A DNA stretch of 64,000 bases from positions 1-64,000 of the forward strand of contig JAQMWT010000106.1 in assembly GCA_029834535.1 (NCBI GenBank), read 5' to 3'. The notes below the pieces were generated by a model. That model did no database searches. It was given only the letters and a program-made list of their open reading frames with translations, and was not told where the DNA came from. Made by a program: the position numbers and the translations under genes. Source of the stretch: Chrysophaeum taylorii (Eukaryota > Sar > Pelagophyceae > Pelagomonadales > Pelagomonadaceae). Of the stretch, positions 21,026-33,400 are shown piece after piece (the first letter of the stretch is position 1; the number at the start of each line of letters is the position of its first letter).

Positions 21026-22116
21026 GGCGGGGCCCATCCTCTCTTCGCCTGCCCCACGACTCGGCGATGACCCCGACTAGGTCCCGCATACGTATCTACG
21101 CCCGTCAGGCACATCCCGCCTACCCCACAAAACCACCGACATCTTTCATGCGCCACACCCTCCCCCCCCCACTCATAGCAGTCGACCTTCAAAGACAGAC
21201 AAACAAACAGACAGACAAACATCTCCTTTTTAGAAGTTAGGACCCCCGCCGCAAACCCTCCATGCCCCCTCTCGAGGCAGCGACGCCGACATCTGCACCC
21301 ACACGTGGGAACTACTAGTCCGAGGACAAGAAAGCCCCTAGAAGTCTGCCGCTACGAGTTATAATTATGAGCCACGAAAGTGGCCCTTGTTTCGGGCGTC
21401 AGAGGCTGCCGAGATCGGCTATATTCGAGGGGAGGGTCACAAGAAGCCCGACCTTGTCTCTGGGGAGTGGCGACTAGGAACTTGTTTACAGGACAATTCG
21501 GAGTCATCAAAAGATCGCCGCCGAAGAAACCGGCGCTCTCGGCCAGGCTCGTCGTCGTCGTCGAAGAGGTCATCTATCTTTAGGGATGTTCGACTCTGGC
21601 GCGTCCGTCGCCGCGATGTTGCTACGCATTGTCGTTCGGTCCCGCCGAGGCGGAGCACGAGCACTCGCCTCGCACGAGTGAGCGTCTCTCTTCGCTTTCG
21701 GCGATGGCTCGGCCGCACTCTCCCACGCAGCGGCCACGAGATATTTTGATGCGCCACACATCATCGACTTAAACTTGCCGCGACTTGTTATTTTGATGCG
21801 CCACACATCATCGACTTAAACTTGCCGCGACTTGTGATGCGCTCCACCGCGGACTCGGGTTTTGAAACCCCCCCGAGACATTTCGCATCCTTGACCATAT
21901 GGCGACCGCGCGCACGGAGGGAGCGCCAAGGTCGTAATACACGCTGCTCGTCGATAGAGCTCGTAACACGAGAACTAACTTCGAAGCACTCTTCTCCCCC
22001 CTTTTACTGGCAAACGAACGCAGACCACTTATTATTAATTCGGGCAAGCAAGCACGGGGCGAACCTCGGAGTGGGCGCGGTGGGTTTCTGCGGTTTGCGA
22101 CCGGCTTCGGTGCTGG
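21026..22116. other. Intergenic stretch without a supported gene
   Basis: It contains an acagacaaacaaacagacag tract near 21195-21225 like those ending the Helitron-like units, and a 47-bp tandem duplication. A minus-strand frame at 21437-21757 (rich in Arg and Asp) is open for 106 codons but shows no recognisable feature. Nothing else can be supported. Confidence 0.4.
21742..21835. repeat. Perfect 47-bp tandem duplication
   Basis: The 47 bases starting tattttgatgcgcc at 21742-21788 are repeated exactly at 21789-21835. Confidence 0.95.
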
Positions 22117-24020
22117 CTAAGCGTCGTCCGTGTCGTCAGCGGCGGCGACGACGGGGGCGGCAAGGAACTCGATGAGCGCAGGCTCTTTGTCGGGCGTGTC
22201 GTCTTCGCAGCCATATCGACGCACGGCAGGAGGACGTCGCCGCCAAGCTTCTCTCGGTACATTGGATGAGGAAACGAAGGTTGGTGAAGAGGAGCTGTTT
22301 AACGGTCCTGGTGTGGATGGAGTGTCTGGCCTTGGTGTAGACGACCTTGTGGGCCTTACAGTAGTAGTGCTCGACATTGACGGACTGGACGGCGAGACGA
22401 TCACGTCGGAGGGCGATATAGGGGCGAGCAGGGGAATTGGGTATGGACGACCCAGTCGGAGGATTATCATTGGAAGTCATTTTCTTCTGCTTTCATATCT
22501 GGACGTCGACGACGGTGGCGAGCTTGGCGAAGACGCCCGCCGGCGGATCGAGGAGCTTCTGCTTGCGGTTGATGACCTCGCCGCAGGCGCCAGACCGGAG
22601 GACGTCTGGTTGAGCTCGGAGATGGCGGCATCAATAGTCTCGAGCTCGCTATAGAACTTATCGGCGACCGTCTTCCTGCGTTCGAGAGAGAGAGCCAAGT
22701 AGGCGGGAAGCTGCGCGCTGGTCGGCGTCGTGAATGAGTTAAGACCCAAGGCCATGATATGAGCCGGGTTCTTGAGGCCGACCTACCTACCTGGAGCCCA
22801 ACCCGAGCCAGCGACTGACTGACGACGGCGGCCTCGACAGCTTCGCGAGTCTCGGCGGAGAAGTAGCGAATTCTGGCGACGTTGACTTTTTTCCAGGGGC
22901 ACAGGCAAGCAGAGGCATGCTGTGTGACGGCAGAGACGAGCACGTAGAACCCGGACGCGCGCGCCGCCTGCCTCTTGGTGTGATGAATTGCAGAGTCAAA
23001 GGCGCCAAGAAGTTCGCGAAGGACAGCACCGCGGCTCCATCGCGTATCATCGACGTCTGCGCGGAACTGCTAGACCAGCGAGTCCGCGACCGATCTCGTG
23101 GCCTCGCCCCACTTCGGATCGTCAATGAGCGGCGACTTGAGATTCTCCTTGTTCTTGTAGCTGCGGATGATCGCGAGGTCGGCGGAGGCAGGTCTTCGGG
23201 GAGTGCTCTATTGAACACGAAGAACCGCCGCAGTCGCAGCCTTTGATGCTCTCGAAGGCCGACAAAACTATACCCTTGACAAACTTGGAGATAAACACGC
23301 AGGTATCGATGATGATGATGACCTTGATCTCTGGGGTAGTGGTAAAATCCTTCATCATCATCGGATATCGATGCACTGGGTGACGCAGCCGACGTGGAAC
23401 CTCGTAAACTCGACGAACCATGGCGAAGGCGGAGAGGTTGTAGCGGACGTTGTTCGCGACGATACCGGCGTTGACCTCCTCGACAGGCTTCTCGCCGGCG
23501 CCGGTCTTCAGCTGCTGATAAATGATAAGGTCCTTGTAGACATACGTGTCCTCCTCGTCCGTCGTTTGCTGGGATCAATCAACTCACGCCTTGAACTCTG
23601 TCGCAGCTCTTGGTGACGATGACGACATGGGTGCTGGCCTCGGTCTCGAGGCCGTCGAAGCCAACGGTTCGGGCGTAGTTGCCGGTGGCGATCCACATGT
23701 CGAGTTGATATGCTCTACAGTCTCTCCAAAAAATAAAAACCGCGGCACCAACGCGCGCGTCGAAAGGCCTCGGGCACGTGCTTCTTGACCGCGTTGAATA
23801 TTTACCAGTGCATGAGTGCGTGCTGCCGCATGCAGTGCATTTCAAATTCGAACGTGCTGTCGCTCTTTTGCGTTGTGGTCACGTAGTCGCCCACCATACT
23901 CTTGGGCCGCCCGCTCTTGGACGTGATTACTATAACCGCGGCGCGTGCAACGTCGAAAGTAGAGAGGGCAGCGAGCGCGCGGCACAGAAGAGAAAAAGCC
24001 CGCAAACTGACGTCCTGCAC
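22117..24020 (-). pseudogene. Decayed unrecognised coding region
   Basis: Six successive minus-strand frames look like pieces of one protein of about 600 residues. They are TSKSGRPKSMVGDYVTTTQK (from 24020), RDCRAYQLDMWIATGNYART, TYVYKDLIIYQQLKTGAGEK through IIIIDTCVFISKFVKGIVL, IIRSYKNKENLKSP with FDSAIHHTKRQAARASGFYV, MALGLNSFTTPTSAQLPAYL, and VEHYYCKAHKVVYTKARHS, ending with an acidic tail at 22117. Frame changes occur roughly every 100-200 codons, and a TAG lies near 23070. Introns could explain some changes, but the pieces abut without clear GT-AG boundaries. No known domain was recognised. It may be a transposon or viral relic or a dead host gene. Confidence 0.45.
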
Positions 24021-24686
24021 TTTTTTTCGAGCATTTATATGTCAAGTTCTTGTTTGGACGCGAATAAAAGTTTAGGACATGTTGAGTAAAACCAAAACCC
24101 CGAGGAAAAAGATCGTTTTTTAATGTGTCTGATGTCCGCAATTCTCGAGAAAAACTCAAAGCGCCATTTTTCGGATATGGAAAAGAAGAATCTGGAGACT
24201 CTGAGGATCTCTCCTTTCGTTGGAGCCCGGCGGCCACATTGCCGCGCATCCATGTTGTCCCCTGCCACGACGGGTACGTACGCGTGGGTGAAGCCTACGT
24301 TTTTTTCGTGTGAACCGAACGATCGCAGTGAGGCGGGAGGGGCCCTGAAGAAAAGTTCCGGTTTTCAGTCAGTCGACTCGCGGTCCCGGAGACGACAGGC
24401 CAAAATCCGGAAAGGACAGAAACAAAGAAAGGCCCTTCCCCCCCTATAAATGAATGAATCACTCGAGGTTGGGGGAACCACCGATGCCGTCCATCGAATG
24501 TAAGAACAACAACAACAACAACAACAACAACCTTCCGTTTCTTCTTCTTCTTCTTCTTCTCGCGGGTGGGTGTGGTCTCCTTTGTCTCCGGAAAAATGAA
24601 TAAATAAATTTATAACCAACTACGAAATGTGATGATATGGGGTCGTATTAAGAAAGGTGACACCCAAAGAGGCCATGATTAATTAA
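24021..24686. other. AT-richer intergenic stretch with simple repeats
   Basis: No supported gene. Frames on both strands at 24035-24268 and 24123-24449 are short and without features. It includes the trinucleotide repeats at 24505-24560 and the region 3' of the giant gene. Confidence 0.4.
24505..24560. repeat. (AAC)n and (CTT)n microsatellites
   Basis: About nine AAC units are followed, six bases later, by about seven CTT units. Confidence 0.9.
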
Positions 24687-24696
24687 TTTATTTATT
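24687..24696 (-). terminator. Candidate polyadenylation signals of the giant gene
   Basis: Two overlapping AATAAA hexamers on the minus strand lie about 47-56 bases after the stop codon at 24743. Confidence 0.4.
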
Positions 24697-24742
24697 TGTT
24701 CACCATCGTCTTCGTTCGTCGTAACGTAAGGAAGAAAACTTG

Positions 24743-27412
24743 CTACACCGTATCTTCGACGACTTCAACAAGGAAGATGCTGTCGTCGACGGCTCCGTCG
24801 GGCAGTCGAGTGGAGTTGTTGCCGCTGGATGATTGCTGCTCGAGAGAAGAAAACAAGCCGTCCTCGGATACGCGGGTCAAGACTTCTTCCGCGACGTCCA
24901 AGGTAACCTCGTCGTCGTCGGCGCCGGGGGGAAGCATTTGTTGTTCTGGAGGCGGCGTCCTCGGCACGAGCGGTGCGGACTCGAAGACGTCGTCGACCGT
25001 GGCATTCGGCAGGAAGGCCTCAGTGATCTCGACGATGTCGATGTCGTCCGAGTCGTGCGGTTGTAGAACCTCTGTCGTCGCAGCGTCCTCGCGCGGTCTC
25101 CACGGCTTGGCCAAGCTTGGCGCCCAGGAGATGGACTTGCGGTGGGCGGGCCTCGGTCGCGTATCACCAATATAAGGAGATTCGATGCCGTCGTCCTCCG
25201 AAGCAGCGGCGGCGAACATGTCGCGCTGGAGAGTCGCAATTTTCCCGCGATCGAGGCCGATATTTTTTGTGGCGCGCGGCATTTTTGGAAATGGTCTCGT
25301 AGATGCTGCCGGGAGGATGGGGTTGCGCGGCTGGGTCGACGGAAGTTCGTCAATTCCAAGAATGAGGTGGTCTTCGTACTCTGAGGTGCTGACGACGTCG
25401 CGGAGGTTTCTGGCGGCGAAGGCCCAGATCCCTCCGCGATAGAGCGTGAGGAGCGTGTACGCGAGGACGCCAAGATTCGTCGCGACGCCAACCGCGGTCG
25501 CGTAGTCCTCGCGGCTCCCGGCAGAAGCAAGAAAGGCAACCTTAGTCGCGAGGTGCAGGCCGGAGGACGCGACGGCGAGTGCCATCGCGCACAAATACAG
25601 ACGCGGGCTGCCAAACCCGTTGAGACGCGCGGTACGCGGGGACTGGTACCACGGGAGCAAGGCGAGGAGCCACGGCGTGAACAGCACGCTCGCGACCAGG
25701 ACGGAGCCGTAGACGGTTCCTTGGGTTGTCATCGCCTTCGCGTTGATGAATCTCTTCGCCGGGTCCGTCTCGGGAACGAGAAATCGACGGACGATTTTGC
25801 TCGCGCCGAACGAGCACGAGACGCGACACCCGACGATCGCGAGACCGACTTTGAAGAATAAAACCGTCGTCGACGACGAGTCCGCGCCGCGGAGGCACAC
25901 GAAGAGAGCATCACAGCCAGCATCGCACACGGCGAAAAAGAGAAAGAATGTTGTGGACGGTCTTTCCCTAAAGTGGTAGCGTATATCTCGGGTGATGAGT
26001 TTTCGATCGCGGAGCGCGGCCGCGACGACCACCCAACCGACGAGCGTAAGCGCCGCGACGAGGAGAAGACAGTCCTGTTTCTTCTCGACTTTGATCTCGT
26101 ATCCTGCCGAGGATTGGCGCGGGTACAGGTCCGTGCGCTGCAGGTAGAAGGTCGGTCGGCGCGTCGGCCCCGCCGACGGCGCGGGCGATACGGTGGGCGC
26201 GGGCGATACGGTGGGCGCGGGCGACGTCGTCGGGGCCCTCGACGGTGCCGGCGACGCGGTCGGACCTCCCGTCGAGCTGGTGGGGTGTCGAGTGAGGGTC
26301 GGCGCGCGCGATAACGACGCTGTTGTCGTTGGAGCCGCGGACGACGTCGGAGCCGGCGACGAGGTTGGGCAAGCTGTTGGCAACGCGGTCGGCAGCATCG
26401 AGCCCGTCGGGAAGCGAGTAGCCGTAGGCTGGAACGTGATCGTCGGCGCGTGCGAGTTCGTGGGAAACGTCGTGGGACCGGGCGGAGAGGGCGCGTCCGT
26501 GGTTGGCAACGCCGAACTCGTCGGGGTCGTCGTCGTCGTTGGCCGCGCCGACGCGGTTGGTGCCTTTGTCGACGTTGGCCGCTCGGACGTCGTCGGCGAG
26601 CGCGTCGCCGTGGGCATCGACGTGGTCGGCTCGCTCGTCGGGCTAAAAGACGTGGTCGGCCGCGGCGACAGCGTTGGCACGAGCGTGCTCGCGTTTCTTT
26701 TTGATACGCGACCAGCGTTCGTCGGCGCGAGCGTCGCCGTCACGCCCCTGAAGCCAATCGCGAACTCGCCGGTGTAAAACTCGTGCACCTTGCCGCTGGG
26801 TTCGATGCTCCCACTCGTCGAAGAAGCAAGAAGCGTGCGGCGGTGTCTTCTCGACGACGACGATAATGGCGTCGCGGCGACGTACGTTACGAAGCGGTAG
26901 TCCTCGCGCAAGCCGAGGGCCGGCGCTCGAAGCGTGTGGTTCGACACGACGATCGTTTCGCTCGACGCGTCGACGAAAGCCGTCAAGTTTGCTTCGACGA
27001 GATCAGAATATTCCCCGCACGGGCGGTCTGCGTCTCCGTTCGCGCACAAGTACGTCGTAATTTGAAGCTCGTGGGCTTCCGTCGTCGACGCGAACGCGTG
27101 CGACAGCGAGAACACTTCCCCGATGTAAAGGCGGGGGGTGTCGTTCGACGCGTCGAAGAAGTCGAGCTCTGCGTCGTCGCCGTCGAAGACGGCCATTCGT
27201 GTGAGCGCCAGGTCAAACGGCGCTGCAGCAGGCTCGCGCGTCGCCGCGGCCGTCGGCTCGCGCGTCGCCGCGGCCGTCGGCTCGCGCCTCGTCGGCACGG
27301 GCGTCGCGACAGGCGTCGGCTTTGACGTCGGGGGTCTCGTCGGCGTTCGCGTGCGGTAGGTAGGGTCGCATAGCGACGACCGCCCGCCGAACACAAAGTT
27401 CCGACCACTTGG
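24743..27412 (-). other. Exon 5: beta domain, Pro/Thr linker, six membrane segments, acidic tail
   Basis: It starts in phase 0 with PSGRNFVFGGRSSLCD, the same opening as exons 2-4, then leaves the module for a Pro/Arg/Thr stretch. A domain of about 170 residues contains LYIGEVFSLSHAF and HEFYTGEFAIGFRG. A PTxxPT linker of about 200 residues follows. Hydrophobic segments then include CLLLVAALTLVGWVVVAAAL, FFLFFAVCDAGCDALFVCL, VLFFKVGLAIVGCRVSCSF, SVLVASVLFTPWLLALLPW, LYLCAMALAVASSGLHLA and VGVATNLGVLAYTLLTLY. The last about 200 residues are acidic and end at a stop at 24743. Six segments here plus the N-terminal anchor would give seven. No known receptor family signature was seen. Confidence 0.75.
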
Positions 27413-30400
27413 CTGCGCGGTAATAATATTTTATAATGATTTTTGTTTGAAGAGAAAGATCTCACCTGGTCGTTGCAGTCTTCGCACTCGACTTGGAGCA
27501 CGAGAGAGAACTTGGACTGAGGACCAATGAAAGCGAGCGACACCGCGCGATCGGATTGGTCGATCGGAAAGTACGGACTGAGACGCTCCTGGTTCTCGGC
27601 GCACTGCTCGCATTGGTCGCACGTCACGACATCAAGCAACGAACTCGTGGGGTTATCGCACAAGAAGCCGGCCCTCGTTGAACTAAACACCACCGAGCTT
27701 CCCTCGCCTCCCGCGCACGACTCGGACTGCTTGGTGACGCGCAGCGTCGAAGTGTCTGAGAGAATGTACTCGTGATACTCGTCGTCGTCGATGCAAAAGC
27801 TTTCGCGTTGCACCGAAGGATCTGTTTGTTGGTCGACGTCATAAACCGTGATAACAAATTCCTCCAGTTCCACAACCTGGCCCGTGACGCTGTCGACGAA
27901 CGTAAAGTCCAAAAACGCTCGCGTGTTGTCTCGGACGTTCACCATCATGAAGTCGTGCCATCTTCCGTTGTACGACGCGTTGGCCACCTGATACGATTCG
28001 GTACCCTCGGTCACCGACACGACGAGGTCGACCGGATTCGCGTTATCAGGCGAATCTGGCACGATGTCAGCAAATTGGATCACCTCTTCGACATCATCTC
28101 TCGGACCGTTTCCGCCGAGATTGTTGCTCGTGACCGCAGACCCTTCGATTTCGAGGTTGTTCTGCACCTCGGCTTCGCAGATGTCCCAAACGCGCGGCTC
28201 GCAGAGCGACGAGCGCCCACCAAACAAAAAGTTTCGACCGCGAGGCTGCACGCGCGAAGTTAGCGCGACTTATATTATTATTATTATTATTAACGAGAAG
28301 AAGCACAAAATTGTTAGACACGACTCACCCGACCCTCGTTGGTAAGGCAGTCGTGATCGCACAGCGACTCGAGCATGATAGAAAACTTCTGCTGCGGCCC
28401 AGTGAAGGCAAGCGTGACGGCGCGCGCAGATTGGTCAATAGGGAAATACGGACTCAAGCGCTCGTAATCATCGAGGCACTGTTGGCACTCGTTACACGAA
28501 ACGGACTCTAGTGTCGAAGTCCCCGGATTGTCGCACAAGAAGCCAGCCTCGGTTGAACTGAACCTGACCGAGGAACCATCCCCCCCAGAGCACGATTCGG
28601 ACAGCTCTTCGACAAGCACGGAGGAGTCTTCCGACAAGATGTACTGGTAGAACTGGTCCGTATCAATGCAGAACCGCTCGCGCTGTCTCGCTGCGTCGAC
28701 TTGCTGGTCGAGGTCATAGACAGTAATGACAAAATTCTCGAGGTTGACGCCTCCACCGGTCACGCTATCGAAGAACGCAAAGTCCAGGAACGCTCGCGAG
28801 TTATCAAGCACGTTGATCTGCATGAACTGGTCCCATTTGCCGTTGAACGACGAGTTGGCTACTTGGTACGATTCGGTGCCATCGGTGACAGAAACAACTA
28901 AATCGACTGGATTCGCGCTGTCGGGCGATTCGGTCACAACTTCCTCGAATACGATCACGTCTAAAGGGTCATCGAATTTCGGACCTTGCCCCCCAAGATT
29001 ATTTGATTGGATCGCAGCGCCTTCAATTTCGAGGTTGTTCTGTATTTCTTCATCGCACACATCCCAGACGCGTGGCTCGCAGAGCGACGAACGCCCACCA
29101 AACAGAAAGTTTCGACCGCGAGGCTGCACACGCGAAGTTAGCGCGACTTATATTATTATTATTAACGAGAAGAAGAAGCACAAAATTGTTAAACACGACT
29201 CACCCGACCCTCGTTGGTGAGGCAGTCGTGATCGCACAGCGACTCGAGCATGATAGAAAACTTCTGCTGCGGCCCAGTGAAGGCAAGCGTGACGGCGCGC
29301 GCAGATTGGTCAATAGGGAAATACGGACTCAAGCGCTCGTAATCATCGAGGCACTGTTGGCACTCGTTACACGAAACGGACTCCAGTGTCGAAGTCCCCG
29401 GATTGTCGCACAAGAAGCCAGCCTCGGTTGAACTGAACCTGACCGAAGAACCAACCCCCCCAGAGCACGATTCGGACAGCTCTTCGACAAGCACGGACGA
29501 GTCTTCCGACAAGATGTACTGGTAGAATTGGTCCGTATCAATGCAGAATCGCTCGCGCTGTCTCGCTGCGTCGACTTGCTGGTCGAGGTCATAGACAGTA
29601 ATGACGAAATTCTCGAGGTTGACGCCTTCGCGGGTGACACTGTCGTAGAACGCAAAGTCCAGGAACGCTCGCGAGTTATCAAGCACATTGATCTGCATGA
29701 ACTGGTCCCATTTGCCGTTGAACGACGAGTTGGCCACTTGGTACGATTCGGTGCCATCGGTTACAGAAACAAGCAAATCGACTGGATTCGCGCTGTCGGG
29801 CGATTCGGTCACAACTTCCTCAAACAGGATCACGTCTAAAGGGTCATCGAATTTCGGACCTTGCCCTCCAAGATTATTATAGTAGATCGGAGCGCCTTCA
29901 ATTTCGAGGTTGTTCTGTATTTCTTCATTGCAAACGTCCCACACGCGAACATCGCAGAGCGTTGATTTTCCGCCAAGCCGAAAGTTACGACCACGAGCCT
30001 GTAAAAAGAAGAAAATATGAGCGTTTCATATTCACAAGTCTAGGAGAATCGGCTTACCTGACCGACGTTGCAGTCCTCGCACACAACCTCGAGCACGAGC
30101 GAAAATTTTGTTTGCGGGCCGGCGAACGCGAGCGTGACCGCGCGCGCGGATTGGTCAATGGGAAAGAATGGGCCCAAACGCTCCTCGTCCTCAAGACACT
30201 GCCGACATTCGTCACAGGTCACGATGTCCAACTTGGACGATGAAGGATTGTCGCACAAAAAGCCAGCTTCGGTGGAACTGAATCTTATCGAGCTACCTGG
30301 TTCGCCCGCACACGTCGAGGCCTGCTCTTCGACGAGTAAATTCGACGTATTCGACAGGATGTACTCGTAAAGATCATCGCTGTCGACGCAGAATTGCTCG

Positions 30401-33400
30401 CGCTGCTTTGAAGGCTCAATCTGCTGATCAACATCGTACACCGTAATAAAAAACTCTTCGAGCTCGACCGCATCGCCCGTTACGCTGTCATAAAACGAAA
30501 AATCGAGGAACGCTTGCGTATTATCCCTAACATTGATTTGCATGAACTCGGTCCACTTACCGTTGAACGAAGAGTTCGCTGGCAAATACGGATCAGCTGC
30601 GTTCTCGGACACCGACACGACGAGATCAACAGGGTTGCCCGTGATAGGCGAACTCGGAACGATGCCGGCAAACCGCATTACCGGGTCGACACCACTTTGC
30701 GGACCTTCGCCTCCAAGGTTATTCAACGTGATGTCCGACGCTTCAATTTCCAAGTTATTCAGAGTACCCGTTTCGCATATATCCCACGGAGCATTTGGCG
30801 CACTGCTCGGTGCCAGTCCAGATGATGCGCCGGCGGCGGAAACTGGGCTTATCGTTCGAGTAGTTGTAAGTGTTGGAATGCCGCTCGATGAAACAGCAGG
30901 TCTATTTGTGTACAAAACAGTTGGTGGATGCGTGGGCTCCAAAGAAGGAGCCAAGGACGGATCAAACGACGGTTCGAGCGATGGTGCTGACGTGGGCTCA
31001 AAGGATGTACTCGACGTTGGAGTCGGCGTTTCAGACCCGAACAAAGAGCCCAGTGGCAAAGCGGTGCTAGGGACGGACGATGGGTTGGGTTCACACGTAC
31101 ACTCGTACTCCCCGGCGTACCCTCGTCCATGGAGTTCGATGCCGTCGAAGTCGTTGCCGTCATACGACTTGGCGACGATGAAGCCGTCGACGTAGCCTAC
31201 GGCTTGATTTAGGAGCTCGACATGCGCAAATGGTGCGAGTACCGAAGGTCCAAACTGACGTCCTCCACCGTCCGTAAGAACGACATTCGCAGTCCCGAGG
31301 AATACCGCCAGTGTTTTTCCGTTGTCGCTGGGCTGTGCATTTTGGTCGCCAAAGTCAAACAGATCCCAGGTATCACCATCTTGCTGCGTAACAACGTAAA
31401 CATTGTCCGACGGCTCGATCGCAAGCGCGAGCGCCTCAATGTCATCCCAGTCGAACCATACAGGGAGATGCGTTGTATTGACCCCGCTTTGAAATCGTAC
31501 GTTGGACAGCGGAAGCCCGTTGGCAACATAGCTCGGCCCTTGATCCCTAAAGTTCGATGCGATTTCAATGCTGTGGCTCTTGTCGCTTCGCGATAGGTTC
31601 CCTCCGATAACAATTGGCCCGTAGATTACCTTTGCCGAGATATCCGCGTTGTCCCGCGTGATAAGAGAGTACTGCTGAAATTTGGTGATCAGCCTGCTGA
31701 AAACAGAATTCTCCTCGCATGAAAACGTGTCCAATGGGGACGAGCACAATGCAGTCGAGGGACTGAGCGTCGGCGCAAGAGAAGGCCGCAAGGTGGGCAA
31801 GGAAGTAGGTTCCGCGCCTGGTGTCTGAGTTGGTACACGAGATGGAAGAGAGGAGGGACTTTTAGTCGGCAACGTTGTGGGAGAGCTCGCTGGCAAACTT
31901 GATGGACTGCCAGTCGGGGCAGGATTGGGCGCCAAAGTCGGTAATAATGTCGGCACCGACGCTGGTGCTGAAGACGGAGCACTATTAGGACAAAAAGTGG
32001 GATGACCCGTGGGCGTCACAGTTGGTAAGCTCAACGGCGAACCTGAGGGACTCACACTCAGAGGTGAAGACGGTGCCGAGCTCGGCACGTGTGTTGGCGC
32101 CAAACTCGGTCCTTGAGACGGTGCACTACTCGGATGTTTTGAGGGAATACTCGTAGGCTGTGCAGTCGGCGAAGCCATTGGTGACAGGGAAGGACAAACA
32201 GTCGGCAACGGTGACGGCACCAAGGTCGGCGCCGGCGACGGCACCAATGTCGGCGCCGGGCTTGGCCTGCATTTCGCGAGCCTAGCACTGAAGCGATCCG
32301 ACGCTGTGAGCTCGTAGAGCTCCTCGATTTCCGATGTCGACAGCGCCGTGTCGAAAATCATGACATCGTCGATTGCGCCAACCCATCCAAGCGCGTCGCT
32401 GCTCGGTACATCTTCGACGTGACCGATGATGAAGTCCAGGTCGGAGCCCGTCAATACATCTTCCGGGGGCGTGTACGTCACCAGCAAGTCGCCATCGGCG
32501 TGAATAGAGACGTCGACGCCATCGAAGCGGACGCACATGAAATGCCAGTCGCCCGAATTCGAGACTTTCTCCGAAGGCTCCGAGAACTGCTCGTCGCAGC
32601 TGGAAGATCCGCTGCCAACCCAAGCAAGGCTACCATCGTCCTCGCTGAACTGCAGCTCGAACCTCGAGCACGTGTCGTTGCCTCCGGCGACTTCGTCTCC
32701 AGAATGGAAGAGCGCGTACCATGGCTCGTCGTCAGATGAAACGTCCGCGCGCGCCCAAGCGCAATACGTCCGCGGTTCGGCTCCGCCGATGGCGGCATCG
32801 TCGCAGAAGACGTTGCTCGAGCCGTTGAAGAAAAGCGCGCCGGCGGAGTCGCCGAGTCGATCGGTCGTTTCAGTTGCACCTCGGACCACGCAGGTCTCGC
32901 CGTTGCCAGTGTAGTCGACGGCCAGACCGTCCTCGAACGGGAAGTAGGCGACCAAGCCACCGAGATCAAAGCAAAACGTCGTCGGAGAGAAAGACGGCAC
33001 AGAGCTCGGTGCTGGCGACGGCACTCGCGTAGGAACAAATGACGGACTGCTCGAGGGACCAGCCGTCGGCGCCGGCGACGGCACCAATGTCGGCGCCGGG
33101 CTTGGCCTGCATTTCGCGAGCCTAGCACTGAAGCGATCCGACGCTGTGAGCTCGTAGAGCTCCTCGATTTCCGATGTCGACAGCGCCGTGTCGAAAATCA
33201 TGACATCGTCGATTGCGCCAACCCATCCAAGCGCGTCGCTGCTCGGTACATCTTCGACGTGACCGATGATGAAGTCCAGGTCGGAGCCCGTCAATACATC
33301 TTCCGGGGGCGTGTACGTCACCAGCAAGTCGCCATCGGCGTGAATAGAGACGTCGACGCCATCGAAGCGGACGCACATGAAATGCCAGTCGCCCGAATTC

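Noticed and set aside
22130-22654. 174-codon plus-strand frame
   Set aside because: Gly/Val/Asp-rich antisense reading of the decayed minus-strand coding region; the minus strand has the more natural protein composition.
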